Positions 19,301 to 32,215 of a DNA stretch of 64,000 bases are shown piece after piece (position 1 is the first letter of the stretch; each line of letters starts with the position of its first letter). The notes under the pieces were generated by a model that did not search any database, was not told where the DNA came from, and was given only the letters and a program-made list of their open reading frames with translations. Origin of the DNA: Apricaphanius iberus. Lineage: Eukaryota; Chordata; Actinopteri; Cyprinodontiformes; Aphaniidae. The DNA lies in the NCBI GenBank assembly GCA_028564705.1, contig JAPXFQ010002841.1, positions 582,001-646,000 on the forward strand, given 5' to 3'. A program made the translations under genes and the position numbers.

Positions 19301-21142
19301 CAAAACACAAAAATATTATGCAAAGGATGGGTAAGCCAACGTTATGGGGTCTCTCCTGAAGAGAAACAAAACTTTATTTATGCTCTGGAAATTTGTTTAT
19401 CCACATACTAAGTAGATGGGACTAAATGCTTAAGCTTTTCTAACACAGTTCACTCTCACATCTACAAGCTGGCATAATGAAAAATCTGTAATGTGTGTCT
19501 AAGCTTGAGGATATTAAGTGCATTTTGAGAAACATTTGGTGCATTTTGAGAATTCCTACCTTGTCCTGAAATATGTGTTGTTTGATATATTTTTATTTTG
19601 TATAATGCATGTGTACTGGGGTTAAGAGTGTAGAATTTACAGTGTTCAATTGTATTAGGATGGGATATGTTACTTTTGGTGGGATCTCTCTGTCATATTT
19701 GGTTTCTTTTCATACTCAATGATTGCCTAAACATATGTAGAATAAAGTAAATTGTTCTGTAAATGCCCCCCAGTAGTAAATTAAGAGCTAGGGCTGAAGG
19801 CAACCAGTCAGTTGGAGTTACTCCAAGCAATTATCATTCCAAGGGTCCGTTTGCAGTTTTTGTCTTCATAAAACTTAAAAGGAAATGTTGTTTTGAAGAA
19901 AATTACATTCAGTTATATCTGAAACCTAAACTCCAAGAGGTCTGAAAAGGTTTAGGGACTTTGAAACTGAAACTACAATGGCATAGTTTAAATAACAGGG
20001 CAGTTCACTTAAAAATTACTTAAAAATTAGCCACATGCTATGTAACAAAGGACAGATGGAGTGCTACTATTTAAAATAAAAGCAGTTAGATAACTTTATA
20101 TCTCTTTTTTTTAGTTTTTGTTTAAATGTACAAAAACTAAAAATTAAAAACTAGTATTAATATCAAGGAAAAACTCTCACCAACACATTCCTACCGGGGA
20201 GTGTACTTCATTTTAACTATGACTAGGTTCTGATCATCTTTCTTTAGCTTCTTCTCTTTTTAGGCTTTTCTTTATTCATGTATTTCATCCTTTTCTTTCC
20301 TCCTTATTAAAGGTCAAACTTGTCTCTGCCTTGGAAATAAATCAGCTCCAATTGCATCACTGTGCTTACGTCTTTATGCTAAACGAGCATCAACGCAGGT
20401 TTACGCACTTAGACACAGATCCCCAAACATGAGTGGCATTCAGTGTAGAGTTGCATAAAAACAGAAACATTGCAGGGAACATGATTAAAGGAGTCATTTT
20501 CCATAGTCCTGTTGGCTCAGAGTTGCATAGACACACACTCTCACACATTTATTCACAGCACCAGTCATTTGATGTCGCAGCACTACAAAGAGCTTTAATA
20601 TCACATTTATCTTCTGTCAGAGACACTTATTGCTGAATAAAGGTTTTTCTGCTTTCCTCTCTTGCCTCTTTATTCTGGTGGATATTCCAGTCTGGGTACA
20701 CCGCACAAAGACACGTAGTGTTTTTTTTGTTTTTTCTGTGGTACGGTTAGTACAAGAGAGAAGATGGATGTAACACTTGGCATCTTATGGACTGTACCAC
20801 CTCTTCGATTAGGACTGAATATTTTAAAAAAGGCGAATGAGACAATATGCTGGGTAACATCAGAGGGAGATTTCAATAAAAGTACATAAATGTCTGTTCA
20901 CTAATCTGTTTACAGTCTCCATGGTAGCCAACTGTTGTAGTGGCCAATCCTCTACGTCCATTACTGTTTTGGGTTTTAGGACAACTTTGCATTAAAGCAT
21001 CAGTCTATAGGTTTCACAACAAATCAAATATTTTTCTCATCTGGACAAAATCATGGTAGCTGTCAGCTAAAATGTTCATCAGGAGATCCAGCGGTGCAGT
21101 TAAGTCTGATCTAAAATAAAAACATTGCAGCGCGTGTCATTC
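16368..21142. other. Unassigned intronic sequence
   Basis: Apart from the palindromic MITE at 18.4-18.6 kb I see only AT-rich DNA. A small A/T inverted repeat (TTAGTTTTTGT / ACAAAAACTAA) lies at 20111-20140. Confidence 0.5.
18404..18613. mobile_element. Palindromic teleost MITE
   Basis: The left end contains GTTGGTCCTCAAGGGGCAGC and the right end GGCCCTTGAGGACTGGAGC followed by ACACCCCTG. The two are inverted copies over about 25 bases with a few mismatches. The middle (CCTCTGCAGAACTTTGCC, ATGATGAGGAGGTAGCTGG) matches a very common teleost repeat recalled from memory. It has no coding content. Confidence 0.65.
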
Positions 21143-21146
21143 TTAA

Positions 21147-21560
21147 AGTGTAACTGAACCCCATGAAAAAGTATCATCCCGCCCCTAGGCAACATTTGAA
21201 AAACTCTACCAATGTGGGCAGGACCAGGAGACACGGAGGGGTATGGCCAAGTGTGGAGGAGGAGCGCGAGGGGGGGACGCGGGGGAGTGGCCTGGAAGAC
21301 GGTCACGGCTGAACATTGGCATGCGGCCGCCGAGCTCTGTAAAGCCTCCATTTGCCTAGGGTAAAGGGAGAAATTATGTCTCTTCTCTGCCATCCACCAT
21401 AGGTATAGAGAGGCTTTATCCAGCACAGCGGCCAAACGACTTATCAGTTCAAGCTGTTGGTTCAGGGCACCGAATCAGCGCTGCCTGAAGCCAGCAGCAC
21501 ATATAGTAGCCTACAAGCAAAGAGAGCCTAGCGTTAGCATGGATGCTAAGCAGCTTCGGA
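21147..21560. mobile_element. GC-rich repeat beginning at a TTAA site
   Basis: Starting right after TTAA (21143-21146) the sequence AGTGTAACTGAACCCCATG is followed by a GC-rich block with GGGGGGGACGCGGGGG and GCGGCCGC. It resembles a common teleost dispersed repeat that I recall but cannot name. The opposite terminus was not located. An open frame of 111 codons on the minus strand (21100-21435) covers the block; it shows no known domain and is not called as a gene. Confidence 0.4.
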
Positions 21561-22120
21561 GGGAACCAGCTCAGCTTTTATTTCCTTATTCATGGTGTGT
21601 TTAAAACATATAGGTTATAACTTATGGCTTTAAACCACTTCGACGTTTTGGTCTTCCAAAGTGCAATATACGGATTTCAGCTTCCTCTGTTTCTCTCAGT
21701 ATGCTTCTGTGTGCACACGTAGCACACAAGATCAGCAGTTTCAACTCGTCACAGGGCAGGGCGAGTGCGTCTGAGAGAGGGAGGGCATCTCTGTGAGACC
21801 GTACCTGTAACATACGCATGAACACTCATGTACCAATCTCAGTCAATCAGAAAAATTTAAATGCAGTACCACACAATGACCATGAAAAGCAGCACTAAGA
21901 CGTTTTTACATCAACAAATGTGGAATTTAACAAGTTTACACAAAAATGTCAAATATATGCCCTTAAACTGAAAGATTGCATTGGTAAAAACCTATTTATA
22001 CAGTTTATAAGCAAAAAAAGGTTTTGGGGTTTATTTACACTTCAAACACCTCTATTTGTTTGATCAATCAAGTTTTGTTTTCCTTTTAACCTGAGCAAAA
22101 TCATCTTTTCACTAATTTAC

Positions 22121-22345
22121 TGTGGCTTTGTAGTTAGATCAGTTTTCTTGCAATTGGAGGCTTGTAGTTTCAATTCCAGCTTCCTCCTATCACATGTCGA
22201 TGTGCCCCTGGGCAAGGCACTTACCCCCAACTTGCCTACCAAGCTCTCTATAGATATGTAAATTTGTACAGATTGTGAATGGGTGAAAGTGGCTCCAGTG
22301 TAAAGCGCTCTGAATGGTCACTTTGACTAGAAATGTGCTATATAT
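22121..22345 (+). mobile_element. Diverged copy of the tRNA-derived SINE
   Basis: It shares AATTCCAGCTTCCTCC, CATGTCGATGTGCCCCTGGG, CAAGGCACTTA and the AAAGCGCT...GACTAGAAA tail with the copy at 23.36 kb. The A box is decayed (TGGCTTTGTAGT). The tail runs into TA repeats with a nested LINE tail. It lies about 1 kb from the other copy in the same orientation. Confidence 0.75.
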
Positions 22346-22354
22346 ATATATATA

Positions 22355-22406
22355 CCAGCCCCCCGCGACCCCTTGAGGAATAAGCGGCTCAGAAAATGGA
22401 TGGATA
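22355..22406 (+). mobile_element. Short RTE-type LINE 3' tail nested in a TA array
   Basis: A 52-bp string, CCAGCCCCCCGCGACCCC followed by GAATAAGCGG and AAAATGGATGGAT, is the common 3' tail of RTE-type teleost LINEs. It sits between two TA runs at the end of a SINE copy, as if inserted into the microsatellite. Confidence 0.65.
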
Positions 22407-22991
22407 TATATATATACACCATTTACTCCAGCACCTTTTTCTATACCTTATATTCCTCTCATTTCACAAAAACCAGTGTAGGACTACTGCTCCAAAAGTC
22501 TGACTATGAACCAAAAGTGAAACATTAATATTACAATGAGAATTAGATCATTCAAAATAAAGAAACAAATTTACCACCTAAACAGATGATATTTCAGTTT
22601 GAACCATCTCAAGTAAATACCAACCAAGATGGTCTTGTATTACCACAAATATGGGCTTGTTTCACATTATTTATAAAACTGCATTTGCATTCTCTGTCAA
22701 ACGTTTACAGTAATTTATACTTATACGTGTAGCCCTTTGGATGACACTTACCTCCTCTAAATAAATGTCACTAAATGCACCTTTAAGCCCTGCTCCTTTC
22801 AACTCTTGTAAAATGCATGTGCGTTTGTGTCGGGTTGAGCATTGTTGTCTGCCACCAAATCCATTTACAGAAACCCTCCATTACTCCTAATCAGAGAGCA
22901 TGTAAAAGGACTGTCATTCCATTAACCTCACTGGTGTCTTCTCCCACTGTAACACAGACACACACAAACAGGAATGCTCAGCCAAAGCTTG

Positions 22992-23019
22992 TTTTTTTTT
23001 TTTTTTTTTTTTTTTTTTT
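22992..23019. repeat. T28 homopolymer
   Basis: Twenty-eight consecutive T on the plus strand. It may be the reverse of a retroposed poly(A) tail, but no retroposon body was recognised next to it. Confidence 0.95.
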
Positions 23020-23358
23020 ATCTATCAATACAGCATTCCAAAATGACCGATGATGTCAGTAAAATCAGTACTGTTTATACAGAGCATTTTAAGAAAATGA
23101 TTCACAATCAAATGAAAAAAATATTAAGCAAAACTATCGTTTTGTTAAAATGATCCGACGGACTTACAAACACAGCCAACAAAAGTTTGAAAATCGAAGA
23201 TGCATTGAGAAATACATTTGAGGAAGTTATTTATTTTTTATTTTTTAACGTGTCCTGTCTAGCAGTTTGCTACTCAGAATTAGTGTCTGAGTACCAAGTA
23301 CAAGCCCAACAGATTTACTTTCCCAAGCAGAGTATTACAGCTTTGAAGCGCGACGACT

Positions 23359-23621
23359 GGGGCGACTGTGGCTCAGTGGTAGAGTAGTTGGCTTGCAATC
23401 GGAGGGTCGTAGGTTCAATTCCAGCTTCCTCCAGTCACATGTCGATGTGCCCCTGGGCAAGGCACTTAACCCCCAAAAATCTACATTGTCCTACCGAGCC
23501 ATGTTGGGTGTCGGTGTATGAATGCGAGTGTGACTGGGTGAATGCGGCTTCAATGTAAAGCGCTTTGAGTGGTCAGTAAGACTAGAAAAGCGCTATATAA
23601 GTTCAGTCCATTTACCATTTA
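23359..23621 (+). mobile_element. tRNA-derived SINE with L2-like tail
   Basis: The head carries a pol III A box (TGGCTCAGTGGT, 23369-23380) and B box (GGTTCAATTCC, 23412-23422) in tRNA-like spacing. The body includes CATGTCGATGTGCCCCTGGG and the tail ends ACTAGAAAAGCGCTATATAA, like L2-clade LINEs that would mobilise it. It is the best preserved of the copies in this window. Confidence 0.8.
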
Positions 23622-23929
23622 CAAGACAGGGAGGCAAACAAAGAACACAAGAAAACATCCTAGTCCTCCACCCCTACCGGACGGCAGAGAAGCGGTAAAA
23701 CAAAACAAACAAAAACAAAGAACTGAACAGAACAACACCAATAGTTCAGATTCAGTAATATAAACTAAGAATTACACATTAGCTACACAAAAGCATTGAT
23801 TAAAAAACCCAATACTAATGTTTCTGGTAAGCTAACTAATGACGATAACCTCAGCTCAAGATATGTCCGTACTCACCAATGTCCCCACATCTATGTGTGT
23901 GTGCGAGCATGCAGGTGTGAATAAGGTTT

Positions 23930-25400
23930 CCCCATGCAAGTGATTTATAGCTGGTGTAAGGAACCGTCAATCCGTCCTACAGGAATTGACGCAGATATGA
24001 ATGGGGCAGGAGTCGCTTGCGTCCAGAGTCCCACAGAGCGCAGAAGCCGCAGGTGGACCAGCGCAGGGCCGATCAACCACCAAGAGAGGAACAGATGGAA
24101 GCCCCAGGGGAACACCCACCTGCCGCAATGCTGGGGCCAGAGAGATTGTAGGGACGAGCTCACGGACTATCCTACTACGCAAGGGCGAGCCTGGAACAGG
24201 ACCCGAAGGCCACGGAGAACAGGGGCCCCCCGCCCCCCAACAGGGCCGCCGCCGCAAGGCAGGAGGGACCCGCAGCCGGAAGACACACTCCGCCGCCACC
24301 CCGGACCAATCCACACCGCCAACAACCCAGACACACACACACACGCCAGGGAGCCACAGCAAATGCCACAGCGGATGTACGCCCTCCGCAGGCCGCGTCC
24401 AGCCAGCACCTGGACATCCAGATCTACCAGCCCCCGGGTCCAGATCCCGCCCCCCACAGAGCGCCGAGATGAGGGGTCCAGCCAATGCCGGACAGCCCCC
24501 CAAAATGAACCGACCAGGCAGCAGAACTCATGAAACAGGAGGCCTAGGTGCCAGGCACGGTCCCCCCCCTACCCACCGAATGGCACCAACCTATCTTGCA
24601 ACCCCGGCACCCCCATAAGAGGTGCCCCAGTCAATCAAAGGAGGACGTCGGCCCGAAACAGCGGCCGCCCGACACACCAGCCCACCAAGGACCAGCCAGG
24701 CATACACCAAGACCGAGCCGGGGACCCCAGCCACAGGCATCGAGAACCATCATCGACCAGCGGGCAGGAGTATCCATCACCGACGGGGAGTGACGTAGGG
24801 GAAGAAGATGCAACAGGCCAGGGGGCAGCCAAACACCCAACCTGACAAGTAGACAGAGACAGACAGAGACACTCATACATACCCTCCCTCTTATGCGCAC
24901 ACATTCTCACAAGTACAGGACACCCAAAAAAAGGACGCTGTACACTCATTCATACGCCCCATACATACTCTATACTCCCAGGCCCAGGGATAGACGCCCC
25001 AATAGAGCAACCTGCCCCTGCACCGGGGAGACGAACCCCTTGCCCACCAGGACAGGGACAAGCAGACCGCCAAGGCCCCCATCCCGGTAAGAGTAGCCCA
25101 CCAGCCCAGGTACCCAACCAGACGGCCTGATAATCCACCTGGGCTCCGACCCCTGATGGCTCAACAAACAGGAGTGTGAAAAGAACCCCAGCCTCTCTCC
25201 CCCTGCTCAATTGTGGTGTTGTTGCGTGTTGTTCTAATGTGCACTTAAAAGAGAGGGGTGATGGGAATACTGCCGGGCACCCCCATCTCCCACCCTGGGC
25301 CCTCAGTGTCTAGATGCACATCAAGTCGGGGCCCACGGCAGCGGCACCACCCAGCCCCATGGGGGCCCAGGCCATCCAAAGAGGAGACCTAAATCCATGT
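23930..25400. other. C-rich, T-depleted GC island of unknown nature
   Basis: About 1.4 kb of GC-rich DNA stands out sharply from its AT-rich flanks. On the plus strand thymine is almost absent in parts: 24241-24360 has only two T. Long overlapping open stretches occur in several frames and on both strands (for example 23934-24533 and 24001-24618), which the lack of stop-forming T explains without invoking genes. The encoded sequences are Pro/Arg/Thr-rich and show no domain. It may be the 5' leader of a retroelement or another dispersed GC-rich teleost repeat. Confidence 0.5.
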
Positions 25401-26089
25401 TTCAAGGGAGACAAGGTTTTTAGTATGTGCCATAGAAGGTCTTTCAATGAAACACAATGAAAAGTGAAATACACACACAGGGATAGGTTAAAGAAACTTG
25501 AAGAAAACATGTTAAGTTCATTTCCCCTTAAAAACAGGAAGAATACCAACATTGTTTCCATTTAAATACTCAGGAAACTAGTGGCCCTCAGCTACAATCA
25601 TTAAATGTCCAGATAAATACAATCAGAGATGGTTCACATTGAAGACATGCAAGCAAAACTATGCTGCATACTGCTGCATGGCAACGGGGCCAAACATCTC
25701 AACAAAGCATGAAAGCATAGGTGGTGGAGTGCAGAAAAATGGCTGCGAGAGCTCTAAAATGATGAGTCAATTAAAATATTTATATATATATATATTTGGC
25801 GATAATTTTGCGATAGTTAGGCAGTTGGTAAACAACTGAGTGCAGGTAACAGTGAAGCGTTGGAAGTTTGGGGCTACATTTCTACAAACTGAGACAGGGG
25901 TCCTTAGAGCTTAGAAATACAGACAGACATGTATCTACCATATAGTGCGTCAGTAGGGGGGCTTATACTTATATTTACATTTTTCAGGGGACCTGAACAT
26001 ACCTAAACCTAAATCATGACCCTAAACACACAGAAAATAATATGAAGTATTATCTTTAGTTAAAAAACTACCAAGTTATCCTAGAAGTG

Positions 26090-26300
26090 ATCAACTGACC
26101 TAGCCTAGAAATCTAGACAAACCATTCCAGTAGCAAAAATTTTCTTCTATAGGTTGGTCTAGCCCCCCTGCATTGTATAGGCTCAGCTAAGTGCTGGCCA
26201 GGCCAATCACAGTAATCTACTGTATGTTTGTATAGACACGTTAGGCAGGCTCAGCACCATTACAGCAGAGCTATGACAGAGCAAAGCAACAAAAATGGCA
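26090..26300. other. Possible short dispersed repeat
   Basis: The string CCTAGCCTAGAAATCTAGAC and GGCCAGGCCAATCACAG is reminiscent of a frequent teleost MITE. Termini could not be defined. Confidence 0.3.
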
Positions 26301-27814
26301 GTGGTTCAGGAAGGATCTGTTGTCAGTTTATCAGATATTCTCATGTTTTTCTGACAAAAACGGCAGAAGTCATTGATATTGATGTTTAGGTTGAACGTCA
26401 CGACTGCCCCGTCATTCTTCATGTATGTATGTATGTATATACTGTAGATAGACAGATGGATAGATATAGGATGGCTTCCCATGATGCCCTTGATCTGCTG
26501 TTAAACTCAGATTTTAACATCACAGTCTGTTTGGGAACTTGTAAAGAGACAGAAGGACTTCATAAAGGCTTCATCAAAATCAACACACCTGGAAGCAATA
26601 CCCTTTCTTGATAGGGTTGCAGTAATGCCATAGACCTACCATAATATTCTACTAATAACAGAATAACAGACCTTGCTTGATTTGTTCAGAGCTTTGGATT
26701 TTGTTGCATAACCTAACACTACTTTGACATTTACCTGATCTGTGTCCTGTGCCACCCTGAATGGGGTTGCATGGAAATTCATGCCACAAGTTTCAAATGT
26801 TAATTGTAGAAGATTTTCCACCTAAGTAATATACTATCTTGTCTTAATCTATAAGGGGTATCTATATAAAATACATGGAATGTGTGATTGCTATGTGTCA
26901 AAATATGACACAAAAACTTCAAAAGAGAGGAAAACTGCAAGGCATGGTATCTTTGTATCAAAAACATTTCCCGGATAGAGAGAGAGCAATTATAGTACCT
27001 GCATTGCATATTTACAATGAAGACCACTGCACCAGATTCTTGGGCAGCAATTCTCCAGATTCAGCTCAAATTCTTCCTTAATTTGCCAGTTCTTAGGTTT
27101 CAAAAGATGTTTCTTTTTAAGCTACAAATTTGTCTAAATATGCATATTCTAAGTCATCATAATCAATGACCACAGTGCTGCTACCAAAGCAGCAGTAGTA
27201 TGGACTATTCTTACTTTTATTCCAATGTGTTCTTGTTCTCCTCTGCAGTATCCTACTCTCTGTTAACATTAAGAACCTATGAATTTTCGATAACGAATTA
27301 CAATCCGTTATGGTTTCACACAACGTCCTCTGGTTTTCTTCCAAGTTCTTCCCTTTTATTGATGATCGTGTTTTTCTGGTTTCATTAGCTTCTGGCACTT
27401 TTACACTTCTCGTGTGTAGGTACTGCTTTGACCTTGTGACAGCTTTTAATTGCTGAGGTGGTTTAGAAAGCCTTAAAAAAATTAACAGATCAGCTGCTAA
27501 TTGTAATGGAGAAGTATCAAGGGTGTCAGAGTGATTGCTCATTGTTTTAAGGCCATCTGGAGCCTTGCCTTGGGGGACTTGCAGGCATATACACACAAAT
27601 ATGGTCCACTGAAAAGAGGGGACTACATGTAGACATTTCCTCTGGTGTTACTTTCTGCAAAATAAAACGCTTTAGCGTGTATTGCTGCATCACAGCCGAG
27701 ACACATACAAAAAAGGTAGATTTAAAAAATTGCATTTCTCTTACATAGACAGAATAAAACATATATTGGCTCTGTGCTCTGCTGCAGTACTGCTGCAGAA
27801 GACCTAACACTCTT

Positions 27815-28135
27815 ATTTCCTACTTGTCATCTTGTGTTTTTTCTCTTTTTATATCTTATCTTCATCATTTTCTTTCTTGTTTTATCATTATATTTGTCTT
27901 CCTTTTTCTCACAGTATCTCTTTTACTCTTTCTCTAATCTTTGCTCAGTGCTTTCTCTTGTTTGTCTTGTTTTCTTTCATTTGCCTGTTTTTTATATTTC
28001 CTATTGTATATCTATTATTCCAGTGATCTTTGAAGTTCTTGTCTCTTATCACTTTATCTTTTTCTCTTTTTTTCGTCCTAAAAAAATATCACTCTTCTTC
28101 TTGTGCCACATCTTTTTCCTATCATCCCATTAGTC
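27815..28135. repeat. Long pyrimidine-rich tract
   Basis: About 320 bases are dominated by T and C on the plus strand with few purines (TTTTCTCTTTTTATATC, TCTTTTACTCTTTCTC). This leaves a long hydrophobic open frame that has no protein features. It is low-complexity DNA. Confidence 0.7.
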
Positions 28136-31100
28136 CTGTTTACACTGAGGCAGTGCCTCCATTAACAGAAACTAATGGAGTCCAAATTAGTGATTGAACC
28201 ATCTTATTCAAGCACTTCAATCAAAATATCACGCCCATTGGGAAATGAATTTTTTATTTCATTAACTCTCATTGCACTTTCTTGGATTACAATTTGGTGG
28301 TTTTCAGAAAAGCTAAACTTGTTAAGAAGAAAAGCCAGTCAAGTGAGCCAAAGTTAATTCCGTTTCTTGAGACTCCCATTTGCTGCTACTCAGGTAAGCT
28401 TAAAATTCCTAAAATAAATAGATGAATAGGGTGGACTTCTTCACACAAATCACAGTTTTCCCAAGCTTTGTGGTATATTTGTTTCAAATTCTAAAATCAT
28501 TGTGACACACAAGATGTTTGGTAGCATTAAGTGTCCTACAATAGACAATGTGTGCTCTTGCTGTGGTTTTTACCATTTGTGTCATTTGTCTGTTAAAAAA
28601 AGAATAGAATAGAATTTTTGTTGATCTCATTAAATCCATATTGACTCTGTCTAAAAGCTTTGTGCATGATTGTATCCAGCAACGACCTTTTCCTTTCAAA
28701 TGAGCCAGCAGTATATTATTATTTTGTCTTCCTTTGCAACTACCCCAAATGTTCCATTAGCTTAAATGACATTTTTGGACCAAATTAAATATTGTTAGGG
28801 AAAAAACTTTTAAAAAGAAGAAAAATAAAGAGAAGTTTACCGAAATTGAATTGCGTGTCAGACAATGCCCTTCTAACAACGTCTTAGCAGCTATACTATA
28901 TTATGAAGTAAAACCTTCACACACTTCCATTCACCGTGGAGGCTTTTAAAATTGCACCTACAAAAACAGCTCAATATATATATATTTTTTTTTTACTGGT
29001 CTAAATTAGATTTTTTTTGTGAATAACAGCCATTCACTACTGGAGTAAAATACAAGATACACAAAGTAGGATTGCCAGAGAAACATTTTTAATCCCTGGC
29101 TAGGATGCTGATCTGTTTGGTTATACTCTCCTGACTTCCTGCTCCTTACTGATCAAATTACCATCTAAATGTTTGCCTTATGAATTCCAATGTTAGTTGT
29201 AGACCTGGCTATTATTACCATCTCATCTGTTGATCATAATTTATGGACTGATGCCTGCGTTTGGTAACATCATCCCTTTTGTTAACTTTTGCGAAGGTCA
29301 ATTTCTTGAACTTAATTCTGTCTTTGCTTCTGAATTTTTTTTTATATGGAGGTTAGTTCTGCACCGCATGTGAAAATATTTGGATAGTCTGAAAGTGAAT
29401 AAAATAAGATCATTTAAATATGTTTTTACTACAGCTAATATGTTTAATTTCTAATGGCATATCAATTTCTTTAAATGCCTTTCCAAAATCCTTAGGACTG
29501 TAAATTGTTAATATTACTGCACTGTTTGAAAATGGTGCACCCAGTAGTTGATGTTTCCTTTTTCAGCCGCATCTACAGCAGTGGGCAGATAATCGGATGA
29601 GTCAACATCGCCATCCCATGTTGAGTTTTTTTTTTTCTTTTTCTTTTTTTTCAAAATCACTGCAGTAGATTTAGCCTTAGAAATGTTTAACCGAGCTGAG
29701 AAATACTGCGTAACAATTTGCACTTACATCTGTGTTGAAATTCACTAAACATCCACTTTTGAAAAAGAAAACAGACCTGGTTTCATCAGTTCTCCAACAG
29801 AATGATTTATCTGTTTAGAGAAGAAAATAGAAGAGTGGCATTATTTTCTATTAGTCAAATGGAAACTGGGGCAGTTGGTTTATTTAGTATTTTACTTGTA
29901 ATTATTTCTTCTCAGTGATGCATCTACGTAAATCACACTGTGTTGAAAAAAATAAGCAACAGATATAATTATGCTTCCATGCGATATATTCACATCTGCT
30001 GGATCACCGATGTCTCTTCAACCACCATTTCTTCTTTTTAAACCCCATATGACAGTCTCCTCTGTAGATAAGTTTGCCCTTCATACAAGTGCACAAACAA
30101 AGCCAAGTGAACCAGCATCACTGGAAAATAAATGCCACATGCCTTCCCCCATGCCTAATATTGTTTTAGCCATCACAGGTGGTTACTATCAAACACTATC
30201 AACAAAGGTAGGTACATTACTGGGCTTGTGGTCATCCTTTATCAGCACCATACTGAACATATATTTCAAGGTTAATTATCATTTTTCATCAGATTTAAAC
30301 AAGAGTAAGAATTCTCTCCTTTGGATTAAAATAATTCAAAGAAACTGAAACATCTGATAGAGCTCCATGAAAAACATGACTATAAACACGTATTCCCAGT
30401 CCTTTTCCCAGTATGCAACCTCTTCCCACAACACGCAAACACCCACACACATATACAAAAACAAAGTGCAGCTCTCCATGTCAGTTACCAAATTTGGACA
30501 AAATATTCACCATTATACACAGACATCATGATACTTTCTTATACATGCTTTTGATGCAGAGTGGAGAACACATATTTTAGGAATACTGAATTATTTGGAA
30601 AACGAGTGGTAACTAACTTTGTGGTAAAATGTGGTAGTCTGCTATGTACTAGAAGAAATTCTTCTGTTTTAATAATTAAAGATGGAAATCAATCGGTTTC
30701 TAGTCTTAAACATTTTTTTAAAATTCTCCCATCAAATGCAATCTGGGTTAAATTTATGAGCTTGCTTTTCCCCGAAAAAAATGTCTTTATTTTGTTGACA
30801 GTAAAAATTTTGAAATGGGGCTTTGGTCAGATGAGAAATAAGGATAGCTTTTCGGCCCACCTGCCACACGCTATGTGGAGTGGAAACTGATTCTATAGCT
30901 CTGCAATTCTGGAAAGGAGGTTGTTATGGAGGCAGGTAGGTATGGGAGCTGGTGGTTCAAGTTGCACAAAGCCAGAAATCAGTTGCAGTTGTTTAGATCA
31001 AAGCCCTTAAAATCACAAAGGAAATTTGTGGGACCACTGATAAAGGCTTGGCAGAAAAAATAAATAACTCTAAACCTCTTAAAAATACATAGCCCTATCT

Positions 31101-31999
31101 GAAGAATTACAAAATGACTAACAATTTTGTACATGTGCTTCTACCTGATCATCTAACAGTTTGATCAAGAAAGGAATGAACGAAAGTTTAATACAATTGT
31201 GTTTTTATAGGAAGACCTGTAGCTCCTTCCACAATCAGTACTCTACATGTTTAGCTGTCAACATTGTTTTTATGACAAGTTTTAGAAACCATCCATCCTG
31301 TTCCTTACGGTAACCAATTGAAATTGTTAAACCTTAAAATTCTATGAAACCATCACATTCAGAAATTGGGGGTTTTTTTAAGTTAAAAAGGCTATTAAAT
31401 CAATACTTATTGCAATCACAGGAGAAGCATTGAAATTATGCCTTGCTACTGGATTGGGACAAATAACTTTAGAAATGGTTATGTCCCGCAGGGTACTACA
31501 AAAAGAGTCATTCAAAATTTTTGTTTGACTATTATGTTGAAGCTGTATCCACTATCCACATGACATAGTCCTTATTATGCTTGAACCCAGTTAAATTTTA
31601 TCAGTAAAAAAACTACAAAAAATATCCCTCAATATCCCTCTGAGTAGAATAAGCCACTGGGCCATAAATAGTTTTTAAAAATCCATTTGCTGCTGTCAAG
31701 GTTTGGAAATCACATAGAAGGGTGCTGATCTGTTGCTGATCACAAACACAGTCATTGTTCTCTGAGGCAATTAATATAGCATGAAGAGCTACGTTTCTTT
31801 TGACTTTTATCATCCTTTAATTTTATGTCAGGCTCCAAAGACTGATTTTGTACAGCCAATGCTCCTGGTGCTGGCGCCATTGATAGAGTCCCAATCGATA
31901 GAGAAGACTTTGTTAGTTTGGACTTAAAAGCTCTGTTCAGACAAGCATCCTCATCCAGCTTCCTCTTCCTCACACATACCCACACATCACCCCTTAGCC

Positions 32000-32215
32000 C
32001 GTGGCTCTGTGATCTGTTTGTTAGCGCAGCATCTCATTAAGTCAGTGCTCCCGGTGCTCGGCACTGCCAAAAGAGGGGCCCGTCCAGCTTCTGTGGCCAC
32101 GCTGACACAGGGCCGCCGACTGGAACAAACCAGATCAGCGTTCGATGCGTGGGTTGTCCGTCACACACACTCATGTTAGCGCCACTCTACAGAGGTCAGC
32201 GCACACACACGCACG
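32000..32215. other. GC-rich patch with CA repeats
   Basis: A local GC-rich patch (GGGGCCCGTCCAGCTTC, GGGCCGCCGACTGG) followed by short CA/CG repeats at 32200-32222. No coding or splice structure could be supported. A regulatory element in the channel intron is possible but unproven. Confidence 0.25.

Noticed and set aside
23934..24618. Two overlapping plus-strand open frames of about 200 codons each
   Set aside because: They arise in a thymine-depleted block where stop codons are rare; several other frames on both strands are also open, the products are low-complexity, and no domain is visible.
27774..28133. 119-codon Phe/Ser/Leu-rich plus-strand frame that looks like a membrane protein
   Set aside because: It is produced by a long T/C tract; hydrophobicity follows from composition, and no conserved motif or splice structure is present.
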